Assembly: GCF_030272615.1 (NCBI RefSeq)
Contig: NC_081406.1
Span: forward strand, 396,450,439-396,514,438
Direction: 5' to 3'
Length of the DNA stretch: 64,000 nt
From: Cryptomeria japonica
Lineage: Eukaryota > Streptophyta > Pinopsida > Cupressales > Cupressaceae
Part shown: positions 34,214 through 46,471 of the stretch, one piece after another
Layout of the letters: each line of letters opens with the position of its first letter
Position numbering within the stretch: position 1 is the stretch's first letter
Program-made: the position numbers and the translations under genes
Notes under the pieces: model-generated
Told to the model about the DNA's origin: nothing
What the model saw: the letters and a program-made list of their open reading frames with translations, nothing else
The model's database searches: none

Positions 34214-35414
34214 TCATGGCCTTGAGTAAACCTAGAGACCCTACACCCATGGATATTCCTCATCATCATAATGGACTTGGTATCCTTTATACTCATATTC
34301 CTCCTATATATGCCTCAGTCCTACCTCCTACATCCTACAAAGGAAAGTGCGTAGCATCAAGTCTCTATCAACCTATTGGGGTTTCTTCCATTCCTCCCTT
34401 ATAAGGGAAGAAAAGAAGCCTATGTACATTGATCCTCAACCTTTGTAAGTCTCGATTAAAACTAAAAGGAATAATTGAGCGAGAGAGAACCAATGAAGAT
34501 GTTGTGTCAAGGCTTGCAAGCTTGCTTCCCAAACCAGTTTCCTCCCCAATGACACCAAATGTCTACTTGGTCCCATTTGTCTGGCTTTTGCATAACCCTA
34601 GGGAGGAAATTCAACTCAAAACATCTTAAATTAAAAATGCATAAGAAAAATAATGTTTCAACTTTTTTTCGTGTTAACGATCCTATTTTTTATTAATCTA
34701 GATCATGATAATGTTGTTCATGCTAAAAATGTTGATTCTAATGATCTGGATGACATGTATGAGCTTGTTGAAATTAATCATGAGTTTTTCAAAATTATTA
34801 ATCATATCTCCTAGTGAAAAACAAAGTGATGCATCCTTAGAGCATGGTCCTTGTTTGGAACTTGCAATAGCTCCATTTGTTGTGCTCAAAGTGGCTCATC
34901 TTGCATCTTATCCACCACCCCTAGATTATGTTAAGAAAGATTGGGATGCAGATGATTTTCTTGATTAGCTTCATTCATGTCATAGATTCTCTTTTGTGTG
35001 TTTTCTTGTTCGTAATGTGCTTCCCATGTGATGTGCTACTTGAAATGTTTTTTGTGTTATGTTAGGCTCTCTATGGATGACCCTTGTTATTCTGTTAGTT
35101 CAAGATAATAAAGAGGCCAAATCTATTGTAGCATTCCTCTATTTGTATCTCAATGTTGTATCTAGGTTATGTCATACATGTGTTATTATTTGTAAACATC
35201 CATTGTGTTGTCTACTTGAGGATGATGCAAAGCATTGAGATCTCTCTTTTTTTTGTTCCATGTTGACTCAAAAAAGACATTTGTTTGTTATCTCTTGTTC
35301 TCTTCTTCCATTGTGTTCTTAGTTCCACTAACTTTGGGGAATGAGGTTGATTCAATATAAATATTCTTAATATACATTATTTATCATAAGAGCATATTGA
35401 CCCTAGAGTTAGTG
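34214..35414 (+). other. Element D region after protease
   Basis: Short Pro-rich readings (PPTSYKGKCVASS) and RERTNEDVVSRLASLLPKP (about 34470-34540) look like linker sequence of a gypsy polyprotein, with stops throughout. Nothing resembling RT is present to 35414. Confidence 0.5.
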
Positions 35415-35419
35415 GATCC

Positions 35420-36457
35420 TGAAGCAAGGGAAAAGCAATGCAAGGGTAAATTGTTAGTTTAAGTACAAATAAGCATAAGGAATCCAAATAAAGCATAAAC
35501 AAACAACGCAATTATAACTTGCAAGAGAGCACTCTCTTGTTCCTCCGATTGAGTCTTGGATGAAATGAGGAATGCACCCCTTCTACACTTGATTAGATTG
35601 GCTCCTTCTTTGGGATGTGGATTGCTCTCCATGCACAACAAGATCTGAATGATTTGATAGAATTTTGATTTGGATTAGATAGAAATGGATAGATTTACAT
35701 TTGATGAAGGATCATGAGGACATGATAAGGATATGATAGAGGAAGATAGAGGGAGAAATGAGCAACATGAGAATTTTATCAAGGGAATAGATTCCCCCTT
35801 TGTGAGGAAGATTCCATGTAGTCCTTTGTGAGGAAATGAGACTCCAATTTATAGATTGGAGGAGGCAAATGGAGGGACAAGATTGATTTTGGTATGAAGT
35901 GTTGAGATTGATTTGAGAGGGAAGACATGGATCAAGATGTGTGGTGAGAATAAAAAGGAATATTAAATTCCTTGAGCAGAGGAAAGAGGAATTTAAAATT
36001 CCAAAATAAAGGATGTGTGGGAAGACTAAGTGGATAAAGGAATTAAAAATTCCTTAGGAAGAGGATGCATGGGGAGATTCAAGGAATTTTAATTTCCTTG
36101 AAAGGATCAAAGGTGATGTTGCATGAGTGGAGGAATATAAAATTGGAGAATAATGATAAGTATGGTTAAGGAATAATTAATTAGGTTTAGTGTGGATTAG
36201 GAAAAGTGATTTGTAGGAATCACATGACTTAAGTTAATTAATTAACTAAGAGGAATTTAGAAGACTTAATGATTTGGTTGTCTTTAGAAGAATAGGGAAA
36301 TAATTAATTTATTTGATAAATTGATTATTGGACTATAGTCAAGAGATTGATTAAATTTGATTTAATTAACCTTAAGAAGAAGGGAATTAACACAATTAAA
36401 TTGGTTAATTATGATGATAGGCTTAAATTAATTAAACATTAATTTTAGGTGTCTACA
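35420..36457 (-). repeat. Solo LTR of a TGTAGACACC-type gypsy element
   Basis: A 1,038-bp AT-rich segment reads TGTAGACACCTAAAATT on the minus strand and ends GCTTTTCCCTTGCTTCA. It is flanked by a perfect GATCC duplication (35415-35419, 36458-36462). The first bases match the F 3' LTR (40193 leftward), but the remainder is different, so the families are related at best. There is no internal sequence. Confidence 0.85.
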
Positions 36458-36462
36458 GATCC

Positions 36463-36959
36463 CATATGTGTTTTTTCCTCTATGTTTTGTGATCATTATC
36501 CTTTGATTTGTCCTTTCTTGGGGGCATCTCATTGTTGTAACGTGCTTGTCTTTTGGATGCATGCTACCTTAAAGCAATTGCTCCTGATAAGGCATATTCA
36601 ATCACTTTAACATGGGGGCATACACTCTACTCAATGTTACATTTTATGCACACACCATGCCATATCTTTGATACTCATGTTACTTTTCAAACTCATCATT
36701 TTTCTTTATAATTTAGTATTTTTCTTTTTCATGACTCATGGTAAGAAAATCTTACTAGGCCAATACATTCATGCTCTATCTTTCCCTTTCATGTGTTGTC
36801 CCTTTTATCTTAATATTAGAGTAGTAAAATCCTGAAGTCCTTGGGGGCTTGGTGTGTCTTGTCTCTTTGATATCTTATTGAAATTTTTTCAATGTGATTT
36901 CATACTTTACCATGAGTATGTTTAGTCTCATACTCCCACTAAAGTGGCGGCTAAATCTA
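36463..36959 (+). other. Element D 3' non-coding region
   Basis: This non-coding interval lies between the GATCC solo LTR and the D right LTR. No clear polypurine tract is seen; ACTAAAGTGGCGGCT near 36940 is the best candidate. Confidence 0.45.
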
Positions 36960-38117
36960 GCATTGTAAATTGTATCCACGTACAATTTCATCCTCACTTA
37001 GACCTCACATTGGTGTTTCATCTTTTGAGGCTCAATGAGTGCTCTGATTCTTCTTACACCACCTCACAAACTTTAATTTTCATCACCTTTCTTACTTTAT
37101 CCCAAACTTGAGTCCTGATTCTTAGGAGGGCACCTAGCACCCTAATCCTCTTAATTAGGACCAAAATTTGGTCCTCACAACAATCACCTCAAGGAAGTAG
37201 GAAATCTTATCTTGTGTTGGCCTACTCAAAAAATTCAATTAGTTTTTTAGAAGTCAAGTATAAAAGGAGGTCTACCCCTCTCATTTGAAAACCTAATCTA
37301 GTGACTTCTAAGATCTCAATTACACTCTAGTAAAGTGAGTAAGCAATCAGGTGTTCATCAAGCATTGGAGAAGAAGTGAAGTCAAGTTCAAGCATTCAAG
37401 ATGGCATCCATGATCAATCTTCCATGAAGATATTTTACATGAAACCCTACAACCCTTGTGTGAGGATTCAAAAAAGCTTCATCAAGGTATACATTTCAAT
37501 TACAAGCATTTTCATTTCAGATCTGGTCTTTTCCTCAAAAGGGAAGTATCTTGTTGCAAATTACATTTCAATTACTATTTCAATTTCAATGTTAATTCCT
37601 AAACTAGGATTTGACCCAAAGAAAACCCCTATCCACAACACTTTTATCTCTTTTTCTATGTGCAAGGAAAAGACTTCGGAGATATACTCAGATATTTTGA
37701 CAAAGTAGACAATGACAAACATGTTCAGCTTTTGATGGAGCAAAACTTGGAGGACCAGGGTGAATCTGTACTACCTGGTCTCAAACAATCAACTCAAACT
37801 TCTTGGAACAGGTTATGATTCTCTTCTTTTTCCTAGATCCTTGTTTGTAGCTCTATTGGATATTTGTAGTAGTTTGTTTTTACTGTTTCCTCTCGATTAC
37901 CTATTGTTTTTCCCTAAATACAAACTATACAATTCCAATTATATTTTTAACTCAAACAAAAGGGAAATAAGGACTACAATCAACATTCAACCCTCTTCCT
38001 AATATAATTAGGTTGGATCTATTGTGTTTGTCCTCCTTTTAATGTAACGAATATGAAAGTTAGGTTATTTCCTAGTTTACAAAGCATAACTTGTGAAACC
38101 TTAGTTTTATTTCACCA
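36960..38117 (+). repeat. Element D right LTR
   Basis: This is the partner of 9418-11670. It preserves the empty site of the B-family solo LTR (about 38058-38075). Boundaries are inferred from where similarity starts and stops. The 110-codon ORF at 37376 is out of step with the left copy and is not a credible gene. Confidence 0.68.
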
Positions 38118-38999
38118 TATTAAAATTGTAATCATGAATCAATAAATACCACAACTTGTCAACTACATAAATGATCATATCATGATAATTCTCAAATGCA
38201 CATGAACATCCATGCCACCATAATCATCACCATTGATGCATACCTACACTCAATTCTCAATGAAATAATACTTTAGAAGTCTCACACACATGTCAATACC
38301 AAAATATAACTCATGTACCTATCTCTATCAAAATACAAACTCTAAAAACACCTTTAAACCTATATAAGGAAGCACCAAATTTAATAACAAACTATACCAT
38401 CATATTAGGACCTCATAAAAAATGCATTTCCAAAAGTCTTTTTCAAATCAATTCATCTAGATTTTCACAAAATCACACCCCAAATATTAGGCTCCTCCAA
38501 GTGCTCAAACAAGTAAAATCCTCTCTTTGTTCATCAAAATAAAAAGCCTCCTAATCCACTATTTAATACACTACAAATGCTCTCCATAACTTATTTAGAA
38601 TAAAAAATCTATTTCTACATGTGAAATATGTGATATGATAGTCATTCTAGAGTAATGACAACTTTAGACACCAATTTTTTTAAAAAAAATATCGTGTAAA
38701 AATCAAACTTATGCCATTAGATAGTGCTTGGGAGGGATTTTTGAATATTATAAGAAGACAAAAATCCAATATCATATGTGAAAGTTATGGCCTCTAAAAA
38801 GTAACTCTATTAGGCCAAACAAGCTTAAGTAAAAGGTGGTTGGTAGGTGGTGTAACTCGGTAAAATTCATTATTGTATAACTAGGAATAATAAGGAAATC
38901 ATGTATCCCTAGTCTAGCTATGAATTCTAATAAATATCAATAGAATAATGAAAACAGGACAATAAGGATGTATAATATTTAATCAAAACTCCCTATTCC
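38118..38999. other. AT-rich interval between elements D and F
   Basis: No gene, LTR or repeat is recognised. Confidence 0.4.
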
Positions 39000-40193
39000 A
39001 TGATTTCATATAGCTTTTGTTGTCCTTCTCTTCCTTGATGAGTGTTGGCTCTCAGATATTGCACTGCTAACCTGCAAATGGCACAAAGATTCGAAGTTCA
39101 TGATTCGATTGAAATGAAGAAAAGAGATTGAATTTATAGAATTTAGAGTGAGATTGAATGAGAGGTGGAACTCGAGTGAGCTCACATGCTAATTGATAGT
39201 TAACCTGTTGACTTGGAGGTGGAACATATGATTGAGAGGTGGAACTCAATTAATTGAATAGATTAATGAGTTAACTGATTGAGAAAAAAGCTGATTGAAA
39301 GATGAAAAAAGAATGATTGGAGGAAATTGAGGAAATGATTTAATTAATCATTTAATTGAAATGATCAATTAAATAGATTGAATTGTTAACTAAAGATGAT
39401 TGATTGAATGCTTTTATAAAAAAAGCAAATTAGAAGATAGAAATAAATGATTGGAGAGAATTTGAAGGAATGATTTAATTAATCAATTAATTGAATTGAT
39501 CAATTAATTATTAATTTAGCATGTGTTGTGGGATTTTTTATTGAAATTCAATTCCATCTTGCATGTTTTTTAACTTGATTTAGATTTTTAATTTAATCTT
39601 TACACGATATTGAATTCTCCTAATTCAATTTAATCTTTGAATATATTTAGAACCTAACTTGGAAATCTCAATTTGACTTTGAATTTGATTTTATTTGAAT
39701 TCATGCAAACCTAATTTAGGAATTCAATTTGATTTTTGAAATCATGAAATTGAAATGCACATGTAATGAAATTAAATGAAATTGGGAGAATATGAATTTG
39801 AATTTGAATTCGAAGAATTAATGAAATTAAACGAAGTTAGAATTGGGAGATTTGGATTTTGAATTTGAATTAGAAGAATTGATTAGTTAATTAAATAATT
39901 TAAAGAAATTATTTAATTATTTAGAAATTGAATTTAATTAAATAATAAATATTATTTAATTAAAAGAATTAAATCATAATTAATTAAATAATTAATATTT
40001 AATTAATATTTAAAAAAGGTTAAATGATTAATTGATGAAGATAGAATAGAAATAGGATAATTAGTACTTATGATGAAGAAATGTGAATTTAGAAGAATAA
40101 CATTAATTAATTTAGCTAAAGAATTAAAGAATTATTTAATAAATTAGATGAATAATTAGTACATGATTAATGAGACATTTTTAGGTGTCTACA
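39000..40193 (-). repeat. Element F 3' LTR (left boundary uncertain)
   Basis: On the minus strand it begins TGTAGACACCTAAAAATG at 40193, immediately after a polypurine tract (AAATAGGGGAAAA, 40194-40206). It is very AT-rich with many AATTAATTAA words. The inner end is not resolved; similarity to anything else in the window is too weak to fix it. Confidence 0.65.
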
Positions 40194-40206
40194 TTTTCCC
40201 CTATTT

Positions 40207-42689
40207 GAGACAATGTCGAGACAATGTTGTTTCAAAGAAAATTAAATTTCTTTCTGCCCTAGTATGCCCTAGTGACGCTTAGGGTATAATTGTGCCCCCT
40301 CAAAAAATTGGTCAAAAAATAAGAAATTAAGACCAATTCAACGATGTTATGCTAGTGAGAAATAGAAGAAATGTTAGTACCACTTGACTCAATTAACTAA
40401 GAATAAATGTTAGTAAGATATGAGAATGAAAGATTTGAGAGAATTGATGAAAGAACATGTTAGATGAATCATAAAATTTATTCGAAAAAAGATATTTGAT
40501 TGATGAGATAATGATGAGGAGAAAGAAACAGCAAAACTAAGATGGGAAAATAAAATGAAAATGATTGATGACAATGGATACACAAACTTGTGCGCCTTTA
40601 TTCATAGTGCAATATATATTCATCACTAAGCCTTATTATGTAATAATGGAGATTTGCACATCATGGTATAAGGAACCAAGATGTAAAGATATCTCATTGA
40701 AGAAACAAACACATATATAGCAAACAAGGAGTGAACCCTCCATTCTGGGAATAATGTTAGGGGTCGAGGTATGTGGGTTAGTCACAAGCATAGTTATCCT
40801 TCATGGGATACTTGTCAAATGAACGTACTAATCACAAACACCCACTAGAACTATTTCCCTAGAACTTCATTGGTCCACACCACAAACAACAAACAAAGAA
40901 AAGGATCATGCCCATCATGGCTTCTCTAGTCACTTGTGGACATCCTTGAGTAGCACAAAAACATAACCAATTGCCAAATGATAAAAGATAAAGACTAACT
41001 AGGACAAAATTCAGCAGTCATATTGATTTGTGCCTTTTCTTTGATTGTTTGATGTGATGGTTGATAATGTTTGATCTCCAAAAGTTTGGACCCCATTTAA
41101 GACTAACCTGTCTAATTTTGAGTGTATCCTCTTTTGTTTAAGACAAGATAATGATCACTTGATATGGATATTTTATATGATTGATTAGACAACTTGATCA
41201 GTTTGATTGCAGATTGTTGCTTAGATAGTTGTATCATTTGTTAACTTCATGCAAAGCATTTGCTAGATATTTGCTAGGGTGTTTAATTCTTGCGAGACAT
41301 TTTATTGCAAGTTTTTTAATTGATTTTTATTTTTTTTATTTTTCCAAGAACTTTTTAAATGTTTTTGGTTGTTTTTAGATTGATATTTGAATGTTTTTGG
41401 TAGATTTTTTCAGGCTCGCATTTGAATATTTTTTATTGATTTTTTCAAGACTCTATTTGAATGTTTTTTGGTTGATTTTTGTGTTTTCTCAATGTTTTTG
41501 GATTTTTCTATTTTCTTAATGTTTCTAGATTTTTTTCAGAACTTTTTATGCTTTTTGCCCTCAATATGAAGACCTGTAATGATATGATGACTTACAAAAT
41601 GCATGTGGAGACAATGAAATTTTTGATATGAAACTATGCTATGCAATATGATGTGCAGGATGAAACATGTGTTTCCTATGTGGGCAAGGATGATTGTCTG
41701 TGTTTAGCACTATGTTATACACTGATTGTTTTGAAGGTATACAACATTTTAGAGATAGGTGTTCATTTGATTATCAAGAACCCTTGGACCAATCACCTTA
41801 ACACGTTGAATGACTAAGATTTGTCAATAGAGACGCAGAAAACTTCCTCGCTGATTCTTGAAACTTTTGGTCTTCTTTTTCCTATGTGTGTGCAATTGAA
41901 TTTATTCCAACTTCTTATGATTATCAGAGACCCTTAGCATCCTGGATAGAGCCTCGCTACTAGTCAGACATCTATAGCCTTGATGAGGTTATTCATTGTA
42001 ATCTCTCGAATATTTCTCCATTACCAACAGGCATTTATAGCCCTAATGGAGTTACCTGCATGTTCCCCTAGCCAAGCTTTTATTGTATTTTTTATGCATG
42101 ATATTTCAGTTATTTATCTTTTCTTTTTCTTTTTCTTTTGATAGATATGTAAACATAGCTATATTTCCTCTTTTATTCTCTTTCATTGGCTTGTAAGTAA
42201 TAAAATCTACATGGGTGTGACAATTACAATGGTACTGAAGCAGAATTTTGGATTTTTCACTAGCCATATGATCAATTAGGCATCTATAATGATTTAGAGC
42301 AACTGTTTAATGTGTAAGATATAGAAATTGATAGACTTGGGAGACAAGGAAATAGTGAAACTTCTACCCAACCATAGACAAAGCCTAACCATAAGGTAAT
42401 GTCAAAGATAATTGACCTTAGGTTTTGAAGGCTTCCTATTCAATTATTTAAGAAATGAGAACTCTCACTTCATTCATGTGTAGAGAAAGGATTAACTGAG
42501 ACAATTGCCTTATTTTATTGATGCAGCAATATACCATGAAACTTTTGAATGTGATGCTTTTTAGAAAGAAACTATATGAAATCCAATGCTTTTAAGAAAA
42601 TGATTATGCAAATGTAGGAAGTAAAACCTAAACTAACCTAGCCCTTAGATGTAGTATCATTTCCAGTGTATGTTGTTCATAGGGTTAGA
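40207..42689 (-). other. Element F spacer between integrase and 3' LTR
   Basis: This is a 2.5-kb non-coding region, rich in TTTTT-GATTTTT words at 41320-41560. A long non-coding spacer before the 3' LTR is usual for Tat elements. No ORF is supported. Confidence 0.6.
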
Positions 42690-43903
42690 GACTAGATCTT
42701 TCTCTGTGGTAGCCAATAATATACTTTGTTTATAATGACCCTTGTTATTATAAAAGGACCTATTCAATTAGGTTCAAACTTTCCTGGCTTTTCACGTTTA
42801 GCTAGGTTCCTTTGATTCTCCTTGAGGACTAGATCTCCCACTTCAAAATTCCTTGGCCTTACCATTTTATTGTAGATCCTTCTCAATCTATTTTTATAAC
42901 CTTGTAAGTGATTTAACGTTCTTTCTCTCTTTTCACCAAGCATTTCAAGCTCCTATAGTCTTGCAACTCAATAATCTTCCTCTAATATGATGTATTTCAG
43001 GGAAACTCTTAAAGAGGGTAGTTCTATTTCAATGAGCAAAATTGCTTTTGAACTATAGACCAAAGAATAAGGTGTCACCTCTGTAGCTTTGCGCACACCT
43101 ATTTTGTAAGCCCAAAGAGCGGGATTTAACTAGAGATGTCAGTCCCATCTTATTTTAGTGACAATTTTCTTCAGGATTTTTTATATTGTTTTGTTAGTTG
43201 CCTCTGCTTGTCCATTACTTTATGGATAGTATGGAGTTGCAAATCTCTATTGTATCTAAAATTGATCACATAGTTCACGCATTTCCTGATTCTTAAATGG
43301 ACGTCCATTGTTGGTCAATATACACATTGGCACTCCATATCGACAGATGATGTAGTTAACCATGAATTTAGCAATCTGCTTACTAGTGGTGTATGTTAGA
43401 GGGATTGCCTCGACCCACTTGGTGAAATATTTGATAGTTGTCAAGATGAATTGGAAGAAGTAGAATGAACTTTACCAACAAGATCTAGTCCCCATTGTGA
43501 GAATGGACATGGTGATGTGATGGGTTGGAGATCCTATCCAGGTGCATGAATCATGTCCCCATGTACTTGACATTGTCTACATTTTCTGTACATATTTGTA
43601 GGCATCCTTTTCCATAGTAGGCCAATAATATCCAGTTCTTAGTAGCTTCTTTGCTAGTGCAAGACCACTTGAGTGTGCTTAGTAAATTCCATCATGTACC
43701 TCTTTTAAGGCAAGTTACGCTTCTTCAAAATTAAGACATCGAAGAAACATTCCACCAAGGCTCTTTATACACAATGTGTCAGCATTAATAGCATGTTTGG
43801 ATGCCTGACGAATGAGAGTTTTCTTTAAGTTTATTGATAAGTCAGGAGACATATACTGATCATGTAAGTATGAGTATATATCTCATTATAATATGGTGAC
43901 TTA
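42690..43903 (-). pseudogene. Element F integrase
   Basis: In minus-strand order: a linker and zinc-binding remnant (MFLRCLNFEEA, CRQCQVHGDMIHAPG), then the catalytic core TTIKYFTKWVEAIPL..FMVNYIICRYGVPMCIL (43256-43444). A region follows in several frames that includes VTPYSLVYSSKAILLIEIE, and a C-terminal module VRPRNFEVGDLVLKENQRN (about 42810-42860). The second catalytic Asp is replaced (ILTNNGRPF, where gypsy integrases have SDNG). Multiple stops and frameshifts are present. It joins to the RNase H part across element G. Confidence 0.88.
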
Positions 43904-43934
43904 TGTGAACTGATCATGTGAACATCGTGACTTA

Positions 43935-45513
43935 TGTTGGCATTATGTGAACTGGCATGAAGACATAATGATATTGTATGTTGTCATTGATGTCAATATG
44001 AGACATGGTGAGAACCGGCACATGTGATAGGTGAAGAGAGAGAAACCGGCATATGTATGAACCGGTTTATATGCCAAAGTGAAGCGGCACATTTGTTCAA
44101 GGTGAACCGACATGTAGTTATGAGAACTGGCACATGGAAGCTTTGTATGGCTACTGGTTGGTAGGTAGCTTCCACTTCAGGGTTTCCGGTTGGAGCAACT
44201 CAAGTGACTCAATCGGTAATCTTCATGTGATGAGTTAGTAGTATGATGGAGGATAGATCATGTTGCCATGTAAGCTCTGTGTCCGTGAAGGATCTTGCAT
44301 GAAGAAGACTATTCCTATCCACCTTAGGAATGTGCGAAGTCTATCAAACGGTGATAATACGTGATGGGTTATCAGCCGCCATGAAAATGGTGGATAATGG
44401 ATGATGGAGAATGTCTTGAGATCGATTCAAGATTGTTGTGTTTAATGCAGTATGATTCAATGATCAGGATCGAACCATTTGAATTTCTTAACCTAATAGG
44501 TTTAGGGTTTAGGTTTTTTGCTACCGACCTGTATGTTTCCTATAAGGTCAATGTTGTGTTTCTTTATGAGGTTGTTGGCAAAAGTTGTGAGTGTGTATCC
44601 AAGGGAAGTGATATGTGATTCTTTCCAAACCAAAGGAGAGAAGAGATATCTGCAAAGTGAATGTGCAGAAGGTGAAGAGGTGCCAAAACAGATCTGCATT
44701 AGCATTGAGTGTTGTTAACAGATCATTGTAACACCTATTGATCTCTAACCACTTCAACAGTTGTAAAATCCCCTAACAGGGTAGCCTTAACTGGCTTGAT
44801 TCAAAATCCCTTAAATCAGGTGGTCTTAATTGGCTTGTTTCAAATCCCTTAACCAGGTAACTCGAGGCTAATGAGTTCTAAGAAGCTTGAGAAGCTTAGG
44901 AGATCCTTTTAGCTATTGAGTTCTTGAAATCCTCTAACAAGGTGACCCTACCAGGTTTAACCCTTAACCGGGTGATCCCTAACAGGATCGGTTCCTACCA
45001 GAACCAATTGTAATGTCCTTAACCGGACAAGACTCCTAACAAAGAAGACTTCCAAAGAGTTCAAAAAGAAGCTTGTGTGTATTCATCCCCACCATGGTTT
45101 TTCCCAGTTGGGTTTCCACGTGAAAAATATGTGTGTCATGTGAAATGATTTTGTCTTGTGATGCTTTGTTTTATCTATTAAGCACATGAAGGTTCTATGT
45201 TTTATGCCTGTCTATAAAACATATTGAACTCACTGTTGTGAAGATCTGATGGTTAAGTTTACTTGTTTATGCATGAGAATATAATGATATTGTAGTATTG
45301 AGCTAAGATGAAAGCTTATTGAGTGACCGGTTCATGACTGATTGAGCTATACTGGATGTGACCGGTTGCACTTTGTTTTACCGGTATCCTGTTTGTCAGT
45401 CTTTTGGAGTATTTGTTGTCAAAATAGTTTTGGACTGTATTTGTGTCTGTACTGATTCACCCCCCCCCCTCTCAGTACCGGTTTGGTACTAGTGGTTCAT
45501 CATTGAGTTATCA
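43935..45513 (+). repeat. Element G 5' LTR
   Basis: The LTR is 1,579 bp, TGTTGGCATTATGTGAACTGG to CATTGAGTTATCA. In the first 140 bases it differs from the 3' LTR at about four places, all transitions at ACCGG-type sites. The poly-C tract is near 45459. Confidence 0.95.
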
Positions 45514-45530
45514 ATTGGTATCAAAGCGCC
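45514..45530 (+). other. Element G primer-binding site
   Basis: ATTGGTATCAAAGCGCC directly after the LTR is complementary to the initiator Met-tRNA 3' end with one G-to-A change. Confidence 0.9.
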
Positions 45531-45583
45531 TCTAGGTCCTCTATGTTGTAAGCCTAACCGCTTGAGGAAAAGATCCTAGACAA

Positions 45584-46471
45584 ATGATGAAGAGGGAAGG
45601 TCCAAAGTTTAACAGGGAAAATTTTGGTATATGGATAGATAGGATGAAGATATTCATCAAAATCATGGGTGTTTAACACTAGAGTTATGTTGAAAATGTA
45701 TATGTTGTTCCTACCGGTACTCTCACCGATGTCCAAAAGAGAGAGATACAAGAAAATGGGCAAGTCGTGGAAACCCTCATCAGTAGTCTATCTGACATTG
45801 AGTTTATTGATGATCAGGACAAGGCAAATCCCAAAGAGGTATGGGATTCTCTTGAAAATATCTATGCTGGTGATGAGCATGTAAAACAGGCTAAGGAAGA
45901 AAGCCTAAGAGGGAAGTTTGAAGACATGTGGATGGTTGAAGGAGAGACCATTCAGCAGTATGGAATAAGAATCAAAACAATTGTTGGAGAAATAAAGAGT
46001 GTAGGTGGAAAAATAGAAGATTCCACTGTGGTCAGTAAAGTCCTGAGATCCCTGTTGCCGGTCTATGCAATAAGGGTTTCTACTATTCAGGAGCTGAGAT
46101 CAATAGACAAGTCTAAGGTGTCCTTGGACTCCATCATAGCCAAGTTGACAGCCTATGAGCTGAATAGTTTTGATGGTAGTGTTCAAAAGTCAGAATCAGC
46201 TTTTAAAGCTTCTGCTATACCATCCAGAAAAGGAAAAGAGGCTAGCACTAGTGGGGAACCTAGTCAGAACAGAGAAATGAAGGATGAAGAGTTTCTGATG
46301 GAATTTCAAGCTCTTCTAGCAAGGAGATTTCCAAAAGGGACTGGTAAATACAAAGGTAAGCTTCCTTTGAAATTTTTCTCCTGTAACCGGATAGGACATA
46401 TTGCTATGAACTATCCTAATAGTGACAATAAGGACAAACCGGAAAGGTTCAAGAAATTGGTAAATTGGTAG
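45584..46471 (+). pseudogene. Element G gag (copia type)
   Basis: The start is at ATG 45584 (MMKREGPKFNRENFGIWIDRM), with two stops near 45674-45680. The long helical copia gag domain follows (KEVWDSLENIYAGDE, GKFEDMWMVEGETIQQYGIRI, LRSLLPVYAIRVSTIQELR). The single zinc knuckle near 46375 reads FFSCNRIGHIAMNYPN, in which two of the three cysteines are replaced (Phe, Tyr), so nucleic-acid binding through it would be lost. It ends at TAG 46469-46471, running straight into pol because the protease region is deleted. Confidence 0.9.

Larger units (their letters stand above)
9418..38117 (+). mobile_element. Element D: pol-less gypsy-type LTR element, outermost layer of the nest
   Basis: Two similar about 1.1-kb segments (about 9418-11670 once the solo LTR is removed, and about 36960-38117) flank gag and protease remnants. 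I read them as the LTRs. The outer boundaries are approximate: the left ends are diverged (TGTAGTGTCG against TCTAGCATTG), and no target duplication is clear. The interior holds a gag start (12128), a split gag (to about 33110), a protease remnant (to 34213) and non-coding DNA, with no RT or integrase before the right LTR. D is therefore a defective or non-autonomous element and the oldest layer, since C lies within it. Confidence 0.7.
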
